Shown: positions 4,991 through 5,029 of the stretch, in pieces
Layout of the letters: each line of letters begins with the position of its first letter
Position numbering within the stretch: position 1 is the stretch's first letter
Assembly: GCA_023511325.1 (NCBI GenBank)
Contig: JAIMBU010000310.1
Coordinates: 1-5,029, forward strand
Length of the DNA stretch: 5,029 bases
Direction of reading: 5' to 3'
DNA from: Gorillibacterium sp.
GTDB taxonomy: Bacteria; Bacillota; Bacilli; Paenibacillales; NBRC-103111
The notes under the pieces: model-generated
The model's input: the letters and a program-made list of their open reading frames with translations, nothing else
What the model was told of the DNA's origin: nothing
Databases searched by the model: none
Program-made: the position numbers and the translations under genes

Positions 4991-5029
4991 AAAATCAGCG
5001 AAGTTTTGGTAGCTCGTTGCTGTGCATCT
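4991..5029. other. Intergenic tail after yqxA
   Basis: The last 39 bases follow the yqxA TGA stop. They show no clear hairpin, promoter or ribosome binding site. In related genomes lepA (elongation factor 4) follows here, but nothing of it is visible. Confidence 0.6.

Noticed and set aside
1..5029. Mobile element, prophage, CRISPR or defence island
   Set aside because: No transposase, integrase, terminal repeats, spaced repeats or defence genes are seen. Apart from the HAD gene, the content is a conserved core locus.

Overview
The window is a piece of chromosome from an endospore-forming Firmicute. Paenibacillus or a close relative is my best guess, inferred from the moderate GC content, the protein style and the short GPR. 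The order holA – rpsT (opposed) – gpr – spoIIP – yqxA follows the Bacillus-type late-competence/sporulation locus, in which lepA normally comes next. The window ends 39 bases after yqxA, before any lepA sequence is visible.

Layout. Bases 1-633 hold the 3' part of holA (DNA polymerase III delta subunit), cut off by the window edge. A 24-bp hairpin at 673-725 sits between holA and the convergent rpsT gene (742-1014, minus strand) and is built to terminate transcription from both sides. rpsT has a clear vegetative promoter and a leader with a small hairpin. Its promoter is back to back with a candidate forespore-type promoter for gpr (1195-2196), the germination protease that degrades small acid-soluble spore proteins. 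After a modest terminator comes a HAD-superfamily hydrolase (2323-3084). It has its own candidate promoter, whose -10 lies inside a perfect dyad, and a strong terminator, so it looks like a separate one-gene unit between two sporulation genes. A structured 180-base stretch leads into spoIIP (3335-4588), the engulfment peptidoglycan hydrolase. spoIIP is tightly coupled to yqxA (4601-4990), a small predicted membrane protein whose ribosome binding site overlaps the spoIIP stop codon.

How the genes relate. gpr and spoIIP act in different compartments and at different times: gpr in the forespore, needed at germination, and spoIIP in the mother cell during engulfment. Their separation here by a terminator, a HAD unit and a second terminator argues for independent transcription. 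holA and rpsT are housekeeping genes (replisome and 30S ribosome).

I found no mobile element, CRISPR array, tRNA/rRNA gene or evident new system. The most interesting material is in the intergenic regulatory regions and the HAD gene insertion.
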